A stretch of 64,000 nucleotides of DNA. Origin: Oceanospirillum sp048264105 (GTDB lineage Bacteria > Pseudomonadota > Gammaproteobacteria > Pseudomonadales > Halomonadaceae). The position numbers were made by a program, and so were the translations under genes. The notes below the pieces were generated by a model, which was not told where the DNA came from, did not search any database, and saw only the letters and a list, made by a program, of their open reading frames with translations. The stretch spans positions 707,545-771,544 of the forward strand of contig JBLXDJ010000002.1 of NCBI GenBank assembly GCA_048264105.1, in the 5' to 3' direction. This document shows positions 9,076 to 17,506 of the stretch, one piece after another (positions within the stretch are counted from its first letter, which is position 1; each line of letters begins with the position of its first letter).

Positions 9076-9289
9076 TTATTAAGTGCTGGTTATAACGCAC
9101 TGTAAGATTAAAAGTTTAATAAGAACGATCAATAATAATAGAGTGCCTTGGCAGATACGCGGCCAAAGCATAATTGCTGACCGTGAGTAATGAGTCCACA
9201 TTAGAAGCGTTCTGTCCACGAACGATCAGGATTAGAAGACTCAGGCACAGTCAGATCTAACACGACGGTTAGGGAGTTATTCGGCGACA

Positions 9290-10684
9290 ATGGCGGTATA
9301 TAATTACGACGTAGTAGTGATAGGTACAGGTCCTGCAGGTGAAGGCGCAGCAATGAACGCAGCCAAACACGGTAAACGTGTCGCGGTTGTGGAGATGCAG
9401 AGCTCTGTAGGTGGTAATTGCACTCACAAAGGTACTATCCCTTCCAAAGCACTGCGTCATGCAGTGAAGCAGATCATCCAGTTCAACACCAACCGCATGT
9501 TCCGTGATATTGGTGAGCCACGCTGGTTTTCTTTCCCGAAAGTTCTGGAGCGTTCCCAGCGCGTTATTGAGCGTCAGGTTCAGCTGAGAACGAACTTCTA
9601 TGCCCGTAACCGTATCGACGTTTACTTCGGCAAAGCCCGTTTTCTGGATTCCCATACCGTAATGGTACGTGACCCGCATAATGGTACTGAAGAGCTGCGC
9701 GCTCAGAAGATCGTTATCGCTACCGGTTCCCGTCCTTACCGTCCGGCTGATATCAACTTCCGCCACCCTCGTATCTACTGCAGTGATACGGTTCTGACAC
9801 TGGGCCACACGCCACGTCGTCTGATCATCTACGGAGCGGGTGTAATCGGCTGTGAATACGCATCTATCTTTAGTGGTCTGGGCGTTAAAGTTGATCTGAT
9901 CGATAACCGTGATCGTCTGCTTTCCTTCCTGGATGACGAGATCTCAGATGCCCTGAGTTACCACCTACGTAACACCGGTGTGCTGATCCGTCACAACGAA
10001 GAATATGAGAAAGTGACGGCTGATGAGCAGGGCGTCACCCTTGAGCTGAAATCCGGCAAGAAACTGCGTGCCGATGCTTTCCTCTGGTGTAATGGCCGTT
10101 CCGGTAACACCGAAGATATCGGTCTGGAACTGGTAGGCCTGGAGCCAAATGGCCGTGGTCAGCTGGAAGTGGATCAGCACTATCGCACCAGTGTTGAGCA
10201 TGTTTACGCTGTAGGTGATGTGATTGGCTGGCCGAGTCTGGCTAGCGCCGCCTATGACCAGGGTCGTTCTGCAGCGGCAGATATTCTGGATGATGACGAA
10301 TTCCGCTTTGTGAACGAAGTTCCGACCGGTATTTACACCATTCCTGAGATTAGTTCTGTTGGCCAGAGTGAGCGTGAGCTGACCGAAGCCAAGATCCCGT
10401 ATGAAGTGGGTCAGGCATTCTTTAAAGATACCGCCCGCGCTCAGATTACCAGCGAGACCGCCGGTATGCTGAAGATCCTGTTCCATCGTGACACGCTGGA
10501 ACTGCTGGGCATTCACTGCTTCGGTGACCAGGCGTCTGAGATTGTGCACATTGGTCAGGCGATCATGAATCAGGAAGGTGAAGGTAATACGATCAAGTAT
10601 TTCGTTAATAACACCTTCAACTACCCAACCATGGCTGAAGCCTACCGGGTAGCAGCTCTGAATGGTCTGAACCGTCTGTTCTGA
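9290..10684 (+). CDS. sthA: Soluble pyridine nucleotide transhydrogenase
   Basis: SthA is a cytosolic FAD flavoprotein that moves reducing equivalents between NADPH and NAD+, usually consuming excess NADPH. At 464 residues it fits the family. The N-terminus has the FAD-binding GTGPAGEGAAM motif. The position of the disulfide in related lipoamide dehydrogenases reads NCTHKGTIPSK, keeping only the first Cys (second is Thr), which is the signature separating SthA from Lpd and glutathione reductases. A second dinucleotide motif, GAGVIGCEYASIF, is near residue 180. It is transcribed alone between two terminators. The only AGGGAG lies 13 bases from the ATG, so initiation may be weak. Confidence 0.96.
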   Translation: MAVYNYDVVVIGTGPAGEGAAMNAAKHGKRVAVVEMQSSVGGNCTHKGTIPSKALRHAVKQIIQFNTNRMFRDIGEPRWFSFPKVLERSQRVIERQVQLRTNFYARNRIDVYFGKARFLDSHTVMVRDPHNGTEELRAQKIVIATGSRPYRPADINFRHPRIYCSDTVLTLGHTPRRLIIYGAGVIGCEYASIFSGLGVKVDLIDNRDRLLSFLDDEISDALSYHLRNTGVLIRHNEEYEKVTADEQGVTLELKSGKKLRADAFLWCNGRSGNTEDIGLELVGLEPNGRGQLEVDQHYRTSVEHVYAVGDVIGWPSLASAAYDQGRSAAADILDDDEFRFVNEVPTGIYTIPEISSVGQSERELTEAKIPYEVGQAFFKDTARAQITSETAGMLKILFHRDTLELLGIHCFGDQASEIVHIGQAIMNQEGEGNTIKYFVNNTFNYPTMAEAYRVAALNGLNRLF

Positions 10685-10704
10685 TTGTCTAAGCTGGAAA
10701 CAAG

Positions 10705-10740
10705 AAAACCCTGACCGGTTTATCCGCTCAGGGTTTTTTT
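10705..10740. terminator. Terminator after sthA, possibly bidirectional
   Basis: AAAACCCTGA and TCAGGGTTTT form a 10-bp stem around a loop of about 13 bases, followed by further T. The A-run on the left means it could also end the convergent gene that stops at 10783. Confidence 0.8.
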
Positions 10741-10782
10741 ATGCCTGTCTTTACGGGCTAATAGCTTCAATCAACAGTGCTT

Positions 10783-11952
10783 TTATAACGTGAGTACCAG
10801 CGAACAGTGCAGTTTGTTACGGCCATAGCGATTCATAGCACTGAAGTCCTCAAGGCTGACCGGAACCGCAATATTGTCAGTTGCTGTGTGCATCAGGTCA
10901 TCATCCGGCTCCGGATCGCTCAGATACATAAAGGCATCATCAGCTCTGACCAGGGTTACCCAATGGGGAATCTTGTTGCGATTAAAGCGCCAGGTACTGA
11001 TCAGACTGATAACACTGGCACCATCCTGCAGATGCTGCTGTAGTCGGTCCGTGCTCAGTTCCTCATGGTGCAGGCGGATATCAGAGCGTTCAATGTCCTG
11101 CATAAAGCGCCCATGAACCTGAGTCATAATCTGTTTTTTAGCCCCATCCCGAACCGAATCGATAAAGGGTGTCTGCTCCGTATTGACGTAAAGATCGACA
11201 CTAAAACCCCGTCGCCAGGCACTCAGCGCTAAGCCGTGTGGCGAGCAGCCACCGTGACCCGAGAGCATAAAGATGGTGGTGGCTTCCCGCCAGATCTGAA
11301 GTTCTTCATCCAGTGTCATCTCTGCCTGACTGTCCAACGCCCGCATCGCCATCAACAGGGCAGAAGGGCCGCAGGTAAAGTCGGTATTCTGCCGGTAATA
11401 GGGCAGATTACGGGGCGTCGCGGCTATGCCCCGTAACAGACGCTTTTCCATCCGCAGCGCCGCCTGACCATCTTCGTAATAATCTTTGATCATTCCGAAG
11501 CGTCGGTAGCCCCGTTTCTCATACAGGGCGATGGCGGTGAGATTATCCTGCCGAACCTCCAGCCGCATAAAGACCTGATGACGCTCAGCGGCTTCCTGCT
11601 CCAATGTCTCCAGCAATACCCCCGCGATACCTTGTCCCTGATGCGCAGGACTGACCGCGATAGAGTAGAGCCGTGCCAGACCTGTACCCCGCCGAAACAG
11701 CAGCAGGCCATAAGCGACCACTTCGGCATCCGGCAGATCGCTTGCAAGAACCAGCCAGAGCGATGAACTGGGCTGCTCATTATCTTTGGCATCCTGCGCC
11801 GCAAGGAAGTGACGAAAGCTCCTGCGTGACAGGCGATCGGTACTGAAACAGCGGTTCTCCAGAGCCAGCAGCGCATTCAGGTCTTTGCGTTCTGCTTTTC
11901 TGGTGATCATTGTTGGTTTGTTTGCACTGCTGCTCATCTGTTTACCTGTCAT
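10783..11952 (-). CDS. GNAT acetyltransferase fused to a C39-like peptidase
   Basis: A two-domain protein of 389 residues. Residues about 15-170 form a RimI-like GNAT domain with the acetyl-CoA loop QGQGIAG (105-111) and the LYEKRGYRR ending. Residues about 180-380 form a C39-like papain-fold peptidase. The Cys is in DFTCGPSA (Cys194), the His in PHWVTLV (His330) and the Asp in YLSDPE (Asp347), giving a plausible Cys-His-Asp triad. There is no signal peptide or transporter, so it is probably cytosolic. The longest frame would overlap the upstream gene, so ATG 11952 was chosen (CAGGGG 8 bases before). It lies 29 bp after the M14-like gene and divergent from the RimK-family ligase, suggesting peptide or amino-acid conjugate metabolism. 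Substrate unknown. Confidence 0.88.
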   Translation of the reverse strand: MTGKQMSSSANKPTMITRKAERKDLNALLALENRCFSTDRLSRRSFRHFLAAQDAKDNEQPSSSLWLVLASDLPDAEVVAYGLLLFRRGTGLARLYSIAVSPAHQGQGIAGVLLETLEQEAAERHQVFMRLEVRQDNLTAIALYEKRGYRRFGMIKDYYEDGQAALRMEKRLLRGIAATPRNLPYYRQNTDFTCGPSALLMAMRALDSQAEMTLDEELQIWREATTIFMLSGHGGCSPHGLALSAWRRGFSVDLYVNTEQTPFIDSVRDGAKKQIMTQVHGRFMQDIERSDIRLHHEELSTDRLQQHLQDGASVISLISTWRFNRNKIPHWVTLVRADDAFMYLSDPEPDDDLMHTATDNIAVPVSLEDFSAMNRYGRNKLHCSLVLTL

Positions 11953-11981
11953 CCGGCGAACCCCTGTTATTGCACTCTGAG

Positions 11982-13109
11982 TCACTGCTTGCGAATCTCT
12001 TTCAGCAGTTGGTCGATACCGATCCCCACAACCTGACGTAAGCGAATACTGACTGCGGCCTGCCAATGGGGATCATCGGGGCAGAAGTGACGCATCATAG
12101 CGAGGCTGGCGGGGTTGTCCGTCTCTGATAACGATCCTTCCGATGAATCCTGACTATTGTTGTAAAAACGCTGTTCTTCACACAAAACATCAAACAGCGC
12201 ATCTGTACCAAAGCTGCCCATCTCATAGGTCAGATAGCAGCCCCGGTTGCCCAAAAGATGATGGAAGTAGTAGTCCATCAGACCGGTCTTAGGAACCGAG
12301 CTGGAAGTCCCCAGTGCCGGACGGGCCACCTGATTGCCAAACCACTGAGCGGCCTTAATATCTCCGGCACTGCCCGGTTCATGGTCGCTGATCAGCTCGC
12401 CGTATGCATAGGGGCCCAGACCTGTGTGCAGATCCAGCACCAGAACGTTTCTGGCACGATTCAGGCTCAGGGTATTCAGGCCACTTATCAGTGTCTGATG
12501 GCTCCAGGATGGCTTCTGGCCACCATAGAAGAGACTGTCAGGGTGCTGATATTGACCACCGCTGACCGCTTCTTCGTAACCTGTCGTACCCAGATCCCGT
12601 TGCCACTGATTCAGCAACAGGCTTCGTTCCTCCCGAGGCATAGCCAATGCCGGCAGCAGATCATTAAACGTGGCATTGACCGGCAAGGGAGCAACAAAGT
12701 CGATAAAGTTACGGTTCAGATCGATATTCTGATGGTCACCACGGCGTTGCCAGGCATAGCCCCAGGGATTCAGAGTGTGAATCATCAGAACAGCCAGGTT
12801 AGCTCTTTGCTGCAGTACGCTGACCAGATCCGGTAGCAGATGGCGCTGCAGGCCTGATCCGGCATAACCTTCGACGCCATGGGTTCCGGATATCATCACC
12901 AGAACTGCCGGAGCGGAGTTTTCGCCTAACCATAGCCAGTCACTGCTCAGTGCTTCGCCCTGTGGCCCGGTTTTCGGGTGAGCAAAATGCAGCAGTTGAC
13001 CCGGCAGGGTATCCAGAGCGGTACTGGCAAGGCTGCGGAACTGACGGCGCGCCTCAGAAAAAGGCAGCACAAAGTCTTCCGCTACAAGGGGAGTTTTTAA
13101 CAGGGGCAT
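11982..13109 (-). CDS. M14-like zinc metallohydrolase, DUF2817 family
   Basis: A 375-residue protein of the DUF2817 branch of M14-like carboxypeptidases/amidohydrolases. The zinc ligands can be placed: His77 and Glu80 in GTHGVEGYAGS, and His228 in VLDLHTGLG. An NIDLNRNF segment (128-135) provides the conserved Asp-Asn-Arg substrate site, and Glu296 in TYEMGSF is the expected catalytic Glu. No signal peptide. An N-terminal extension of 78 codons is open but unlike protein; ATG 13109 is preferred, with GAGG nine bases before. It shares an operon with the GNAT/C39 gene (29-bp gap). The reaction is presumably cleavage of an amide or C-terminal amino acid. Confidence 0.88.
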   Translation of the reverse strand: MPLLKTPLVAEDFVLPFSEARRQFRSLASTALDTLPGQLLHFAHPKTGPQGEALSSDWLWLGENSAPAVLVMISGTHGVEGYAGSGLQRHLLPDLVSVLQQRANLAVLMIHTLNPWGYAWQRRGDHQNIDLNRNFIDFVAPLPVNATFNDLLPALAMPREERSLLLNQWQRDLGTTGYEEAVSGGQYQHPDSLFYGGQKPSWSHQTLISGLNTLSLNRARNVLVLDLHTGLGPYAYGELISDHEPGSAGDIKAAQWFGNQVARPALGTSSSVPKTGLMDYYFHHLLGNRGCYLTYEMGSFGTDALFDVLCEEQRFYNNSQDSSEGSLSETDNPASLAMMRHFCPDDPHWQAAVSIRLRQVVGIGIDQLLKEIRKQ

Positions 13110-13614
13110 GTTTAGACGCCTCACACAAAATAATCTATAAAACCGGCCGCAACGGAAGTGATTCCGGATGCTGAAAGCAGGGGAGCGGCTCAGTGATCTT
13201 GTGACCTGTGCGGTACCGGGGAGATACAGTATCGACAGGGGCGCTGTTGGCCAGAGATGACCGGGCGGCAAAAGGCGTTTTTGCGCTTTGAAGTCTGGTG
13301 GTTCAGCGGGTGGATAATACGCCTGAATTTTTTTTACTGACAAGCAATTTTTGCAGCGTCTGCACAGTTTTTTTACCGGGTTAGTCCTGATCCTTTTTTC
13401 AACGTCACAAATTATTGCCTTAAGAATTTTTTAGTCAGAAAACAGCAAAATACGGATGAAAATGTTCTATTAATTCCGATAAAAAAGAGTTGTCAGAGAA
13501 CGTGCTGCGGGAGCAAAATCCGCGACTTCTGCAGCGGTCTTTTCAGGTCTCTCTCAAGCGATTCCGCTTAACCGGAAAGCCCTTATGCATAGCCATTATT
13601 CAGGAAGCCGTGCT
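13110..13614. other. Intergenic region between DUF2817 gene and rimK-like gene
   Basis: About 500 bp with no convincing gene; it must hold the divergent promoters of the cluster. A TGCAG-CGT-CTGCA hairpin at 13353-13365 is followed within three bases by seven T and could be a weak terminator or attenuator toward the ligase gene. The stretch 13370-13490 is AT-rich. No confident -35/-10 pair was found. Confidence 0.5.
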
Positions 13615-15081
13615 ATGTCTGTTCTTTGCGTTGTGGTCGAAAATAAAGACGACTGGAAACCTTACTACCCGAGTCAGGATGTCATCACCTTTGATGAATA
13701 CCTGAAAATGCCGGTGAAAAAGCGCCAGCGTACCCGGGTGATCAATCTGTGCCGAAACTATAAATACCTCAGCCGTGGCTACTACTGTTCTCTGCTGGCG
13801 GAAGCCCGTGGTCATACGGTGCTGCCTGCGGTGCAGTCGATCAATGATCTGGGGCGCAAAGCCCTCTACCTGATGCAGCTGGATGGTCTGTCAGAGCTGG
13901 CGGATAAAAACAGCAAGCTGCTGGAAGGTGACAGCCTGACCCTGCGTATTTTCTTCGGTGAGACCGAACACAAAGCGCTGAAGCCGCTGGCGAAGAACCT
14001 GTTTGAGCGTTTTCCTGCCCCAGCTCTGGAGCTGACGTTGGAACGCCGTAAAGTCTGGCAGCTGGAAAGCCTGCGTTTTCTGTCCCTGAAGGATCTAAAA
14101 ACCGAAAACGATCAGCAGCAGTTTGCCGAAGCCTTTGACCGCTTCAGCCGTAAAATGTGGCGGAAAGCCAAGCCTAAGAAGGGTGCACGCTTTGATCTGG
14201 CGATTCTGTACAACCCGGATGAAGCCCTGCCGCCGAGTGACGCTGTTGCCCTGAAGAACTTTATCAAGGCGGCTGAAAGTCTGGGTATTGATGCCGAGCT
14301 GATCACCAAGAAAGACTATATGCGTCTGGCGGAGTTTGATGCGCTCTTTATCCGGGAGACCACCAATATCGATCACCACACCTATCGCTTTGCCAAAAAG
14401 GCGGAGAGTGAAGGTCTGGTGGTGATGGATGACCCAACCTCGATTCTGCGCTGTACCAACAAGGTTTTCCTGTCGGATCTGCTGGCGGTGAATAAGGTGC
14501 CTGCGCCTAAAACCCGTATTATCAGCGATCAGAGCAAGGCGGCTCTGGATCAGCTGGCGGATGAGATGGGCTTTCCTATGGTGCTGAAGATTCCGGACGG
14601 TGCCTTCTCCAAAGGCATCGTTAAGGTATCTGACCGTGATGAACTGACCACGGCAGTCAAACAGCTGAGCCAGAAATCAGCCCTGCTGTTGGCACAGGAG
14701 TTTATGTACACCGAGTTTGACTGGCGTATTGGCGTGCTGAACAACAAGCCGATCTATGCCTGTCGTTACTACATGGTGAAAGATCACTGGCAGATCTATA
14801 ACCACGGTGGTTCAGAAGTGGAATCCGGCGGTTTTGATACCCTGCCCACCTATGAAGCGCCGAAAGCGGTGATCGATGCAGCGGTTAAAGCCAGTCGCCT
14901 GATTGGTGACGGTCTGTACGGCATCGACCTGAAACAGTCCGGTGATAAAGCCTACGTGATCGAGGTGAACGACAACCCGAGCATCGACTCCGATGTGGAA
15001 GATCTCTGGCTGAAGCAGGAGCTGTATCAGATCATTATGCAGGAATTCCTCAACCGGCTGGAAAAGCGGGTGAGTGAATAG
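13615..15081 (+). CDS. RimK-family ATP-grasp amide ligase
   Basis: A 488-residue protein with a RimK-like N-terminal domain (about 1-190, opening MSVLCVVVENKDDW) and a C-terminal ATP-grasp domain (about 275-475). Visible ATP-grasp elements are the lysine-bearing VLKIPDGAFSKGIVKV segment, the FDWRIGVLNNKP strand and the metal-binding EVNDNP motif (Glu450, Asn452, Asn454). ATP-grasp ligases activate a carboxylate as acyl phosphate and join it to an amine, so an amino-acid or peptide ligase is expected. It is much longer than RimK (about 300), so ribosomal S6 glutamylation should not be assumed. ATG 13615 (AGGA nine bases before) fits the family start better than ATG 13585. It is divergent from the GNAT/C39 and M14-like genes. 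Confidence 0.9.
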   Translation: MSVLCVVVENKDDWKPYYPSQDVITFDEYLKMPVKKRQRTRVINLCRNYKYLSRGYYCSLLAEARGHTVLPAVQSINDLGRKALYLMQLDGLSELADKNSKLLEGDSLTLRIFFGETEHKALKPLAKNLFERFPAPALELTLERRKVWQLESLRFLSLKDLKTENDQQQFAEAFDRFSRKMWRKAKPKKGARFDLAILYNPDEALPPSDAVALKNFIKAAESLGIDAELITKKDYMRLAEFDALFIRETTNIDHHTYRFAKKAESEGLVVMDDPTSILRCTNKVFLSDLLAVNKVPAPKTRIISDQSKAALDQLADEMGFPMVLKIPDGAFSKGIVKVSDRDELTTAVKQLSQKSALLLAQEFMYTEFDWRIGVLNNKPIYACRYYMVKDHWQIYNHGGSEVESGGFDTLPTYEAPKAVIDAAVKASRLIGDGLYGIDLKQSGDKAYVIEVNDNPSIDSDVEDLWLKQELYQIIMQEFLNRLEKRVSE

Positions 15082-15100
15082 ACAGAGAAAGTAAAAATGA

Positions 15101-15127
15101 AGGCAGATTCCTGATGAATCTGCCTTT
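15101..15127 (+). terminator. Terminator of the ATP-grasp ligase gene
   Basis: Perfect 10-bp stem AGGCAGATTC / GAATCTGCCT with a five-base loop and a T-rich tail, 20 bp after the stop codon. Confidence 0.85.
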
Positions 15128-15199
15128 TCTGTTTTAGCCGATCAGCATTTCTTTTCTGTTGTGTGGCATCATATTCCTATCATTATCGGAGGATGTTGC

Positions 15200-16090
15200 A
15201 TGCTGCTCACCAAACCCCTTTCTGTTGTCCCTTCTTTTCAGCTTTTAAGGGCATTAACAGTTTTTGTTATCAGCACACTGTTTTTAGCGGGTTGCTCGTG
15301 GATTGGTCCTTTGATGGACGGTTCACTGAAAGCACCGGAAGTAGTATCGGAAAAGATCAAGGTCCGTAAAATGGACTTTAACTATATCTATTTTGATGCG
15401 GATATTGTGCTCTATAACCCCAATCCCGTTGACCTGAAACTGGATGGTTTCAACTACACCATCGATGTAGAGGGTGAAAAACTGATTCGTGGCGATAACA
15501 ACGGACTGAATATTACGCCTGAGGGCAATGCCAAAGTGCATCTGCCCTTTAAAGTGCGTATCGATAATCTGGTGAAACTCCTGCCGGATATGTTCAGCAA
15601 AGATGAGCTGGAATATAAGTTCAGCACCGAGCTGACCCTGCATGGCCCGCTGGGCATGAAGTGGACTAAGCCGGTCACCATGACCAAAACGGTAGCAACG
15701 CCTAAGCTGCCAGAGATTAAGATGCCCAGCATCCGTCTGGATAAAATCGACTTTAAAGGCTTCCGTATCAAGGTCGAACTGCCTATCACCAACCCCAATG
15801 TCTTTGGTGTGAATATCAATCACCTGCATGGTGCTCTGGTGATTAATGGGCTTAAACCCTTTGAGATCGGTACCGATCAGGTGACACAGCTTCCCGGTAA
15901 AGGCGAAACACGGGTAGAGATTCCGGTCACCTTCTCATGGGATAAAGCCAGTCGTTCATTGCTGTCGATTGTTGAAAGTGGAGGCTTGCCCGATATTAAG
16001 CTGGAAGGCAGCTGGGAGCTGAACCCGGAACTACCCGGCTTTGATGTACAGAAAACGGATTTCGGGTTTAGTAACGGTAAAATGATCTGA
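15200..16090 (+). CDS. LEA type 2 (WHy-domain) lipoprotein
   Basis: A 296-residue exported lipoprotein. A signal peptide with a long hydrophobic segment ends in the lipobox FLAGC (Cys32). The mature part has two WHy/LEA14-like repeats. Each contains an asparagine-proline step typical of this fold (ADIVLYNPNPVDLKLDGF and VELPITNPNVFGVNINHL). Such domains are linked to desiccation or stress proteins, but the bacterial function is not established. ATG 15200 has an excellent GGAGG seven bases before it. The gene stands alone between terminators, next to a GGDEF gene. Family call good, role unknown. Confidence 0.83.
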   Translation: MLLTKPLSVVPSFQLLRALTVFVISTLFLAGCSWIGPLMDGSLKAPEVVSEKIKVRKMDFNYIYFDADIVLYNPNPVDLKLDGFNYTIDVEGEKLIRGDNNGLNITPEGNAKVHLPFKVRIDNLVKLLPDMFSKDELEYKFSTELTLHGPLGMKWTKPVTMTKTVATPKLPEIKMPSIRLDKIDFKGFRIKVELPITNPNVFGVNINHLHGALVINGLKPFEIGTDQVTQLPGKGETRVEIPVTFSWDKASRSLLSIVESGGLPDIKLEGSWELNPELPGFDVQKTDFGFSNGKMI

Positions 16091-16138
16091 TCTATTTCAG
16101 GCGCCCTGAAAGTTGAGGGTTATACTTAATCTTGCTTT

Positions 16139-16165
16139 GGCCTGACGTCATCAGGCTTTCTTTTG
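16139..16165 (+). terminator. Probable terminator of the LEA lipoprotein gene
   Basis: GCCTGA (16140-16145) and TCAGGC (16151-16156) form a six-base-pair stem with a five-base loop, followed by TTTCTTTTGTTT. It lies just before the Shine-Dalgarno of the next gene, so readthrough into that gene is possible. Confidence 0.55.
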
Positions 16166-16183
16166 TTTCTGACAGGACTTGCT

Positions 16184-17209
16184 ATGCCATCACGAGAACA
16201 GCTGATGCAGGTGATTCAGATCCAGACCGAGCTGGCTAAACTTGGGTTGGATTTGGGCGGTGTAATGCAGTTTATTGTTGAGCAGACGCTTGATCTGCTT
16301 GAGGCTGACGGTGCTGTTATCGAGCTGGCTGAAGAGGGCGAGATGGTTTACCGGGCTGCCTCCGGTATCGCTAGGGGACAGCTGGGTTTACGCCTCATGG
16401 TGGATGGCAGTTTGTCGGGACTTTGTGTGCATACCGGAGAGCCGCAAACCTGCGACGATTCCGAAACCGATGGGCGTGTTGATCGTGATGCCTGCCGTAA
16501 AGTGGGACTCCGCTCCATGATTGTGTTGCCGCTTAAGCATCGCGGCGAGAGCGTTGGTGTGATCAAGGCGATCTCCTCTCAACCGGCTAAATTCTTACCC
16601 CGTGATATCACCCTGCTGGGCATGCTGACCGAGATGGTCGCTGCGTCCATGTTTTTCTCTGCCAAATACGATAGTGATGATCTCTTTATCAAAGCCACCC
16701 ATGATGAGATGACCGGGCTGGCTAATCGGGCGCTCTTTATGGATCGCCTGCGTAATATCGTATCGTTGGATATGCGCCATAACACCCTATCCGGATTACT
16801 GATGATCGATATGGATGGCCTTAAAAAAGTGAATGACCAATACGGTCACAGAACCGGTGATGCGGTGCTGATTGAGTTCGCCCGACGCCTGAAAGATATC
16901 ACGCGGAAGACTGATACCGCTGCCCGAATGGGCGGGGATGAGTTTGCGGTACTGATCACGCCTCTTGATGACCCCAATGGCATCGACAGCCTGATCAGCC
17001 GTCTGGAAGAGATCAATGAAACGCCACTTGAGTTTGAAGGGCAACGCTTCCTGCTCAAAGCCAGCATCGGCCACGTCCTGATTCCACAGGAGGGCACGGA
17101 CCCTGATATGTTGCTGGATAAAGCCGACCGCCGAATGTATGCCGAGAAGAGAGCCCGCAAGGATCGAAGAAAATCACAGCCGGAGAGTCAGGTTAAGACA
17201 CTTCATTGA
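16184..17209 (+). CDS. GAF-GGDEF diguanylate cyclase
   Basis: A 341-residue cytosolic protein: a GAF sensor domain at about 20-160 and a GGDEF domain at about 170-330. The active-site loop is intact (GGDEF at 250-254), and an RxxD inhibitory site lies exactly five residues before it (Arg241 to Asp244). So it should both make cyclic di-GMP from GTP and be product-inhibited. The signal sensed by the GAF domain cannot be inferred. ATG 16184 is preferred over an upstream TTG, with AGGA six bases before. It ends in an acidic/basic tail with no EAL domain. It converges on aguB across a repeat-rich scar. Confidence 0.92.
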   Translation: MPSREQLMQVIQIQTELAKLGLDLGGVMQFIVEQTLDLLEADGAVIELAEEGEMVYRAASGIARGQLGLRLMVDGSLSGLCVHTGEPQTCDDSETDGRVDRDACRKVGLRSMIVLPLKHRGESVGVIKAISSQPAKFLPRDITLLGMLTEMVAASMFFSAKYDSDDLFIKATHDEMTGLANRALFMDRLRNIVSLDMRHNTLSGLLMIDMDGLKKVNDQYGHRTGDAVLIEFARRLKDITRKTDTAARMGGDEFAVLITPLDDPNGIDSLISRLEEINETPLEFEGQRFLLKASIGHVLIPQEGTDPDMLLDKADRRMYAEKRARKDRRKSQPESQVKTLH

Positions 17210-17237
17210 TAGTTTACGCTATCAGCGATCTGGCTCG

Positions 17238-17293
17238 TTCCCACGCTCCGCGTGGGAATGCATAGATTCTGTGAGCTACCACGCGGAGCGTGG
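17238..17293. repeat. REP-like pair of inverted hairpins
   Basis: Two related palindromes lie head to head: TTCCCACGC-TCC-GCGTGGGAA (17238-17258) and CCACGC-GGA-GCGTGG (17279-17293). Their loops are complementary (TCC versus GGA), so they are one sequence in opposite orientations, the layout of a BIME-type REP doublet. Sequences of this CCCACGCTCCGCGTGGG type are dispersed in many gammaproteobacterial genomes. Only this pair was noticed in the window. Confidence 0.7.
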
Positions 17294-17350
17294 GAGCTAG
17301 TTTTGGGTCGGAGTCGGATTGTTAGCTTACTCACGAAGTCTGCCCGGAAC

Positions 17351-17388
17351 CAAAAACGCCCCTTGGATCACTCCAAGGGGCGTTTTTG
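17351..17388. terminator. Strong bidirectional terminator
   Basis: A perfect 17-bp stem, CAAAAACGCCCCTTGGA and its complement, with a four-base loop TCAC. A- and T-runs flank both sides, so it works in both directions between the convergent GGDEF gene and the agu genes. Confidence 0.9.
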
Positions 17389-17412
17389 TTGGCGCTGCCT
17401 AAATCCCAGAGG

Positions 17413-17470
17413 TTAAGGCGTCAGATGCCGCTTGGTCAGATCCCCGTAGGCATCAATTCGGCGGTCGCGG
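17413..17470 (-). pseudogene. Detached copy of the aguB 3' end
   Basis: 58 bp identical to the last 58 bp of aguB (17507-17564) at 55 positions. Read on the minus strand it encodes the final 18 residues and stop of AguB with one change (Glu to Gly). Two of the three differences are synonymous, suggesting divergence as part of a working gene. It sits 25 bp from the strong terminator, where the end of aguB would normally be expected. A short GGCCAGA-TGG-TCTGGCC hairpin (17483-17499) fills the gap to the intact gene. Best read as a recombination scar. Confidence 0.8.
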
Positions 17471-17506
17471 CAAATTAAGAGTGGCCAGATGGTCTGGCCG
17501 CTATGA

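Noticed and set aside
11953..12066. N-terminal extension of the GNAT-C39 protein overlapping the upstream gene
   Set aside because: It would overlap the DUF2817 stop by 85 bp, while ATG 11952 has CAGGGG at good spacing.
13110..13343. N-terminal extension of the DUF2817 protein (78 codons)
   Set aside because: ATG 13109 has a proper Shine-Dalgarno and normal family start; the extension is Arg/Pro/Leu-rich with no domain.
17210..17506. CRISPR or integron-like array in the repeat-rich gap
   Set aside because: Only two palindromes and one duplicated gene end are present; there are no regularly spaced repeats, integrase or attC-like site.
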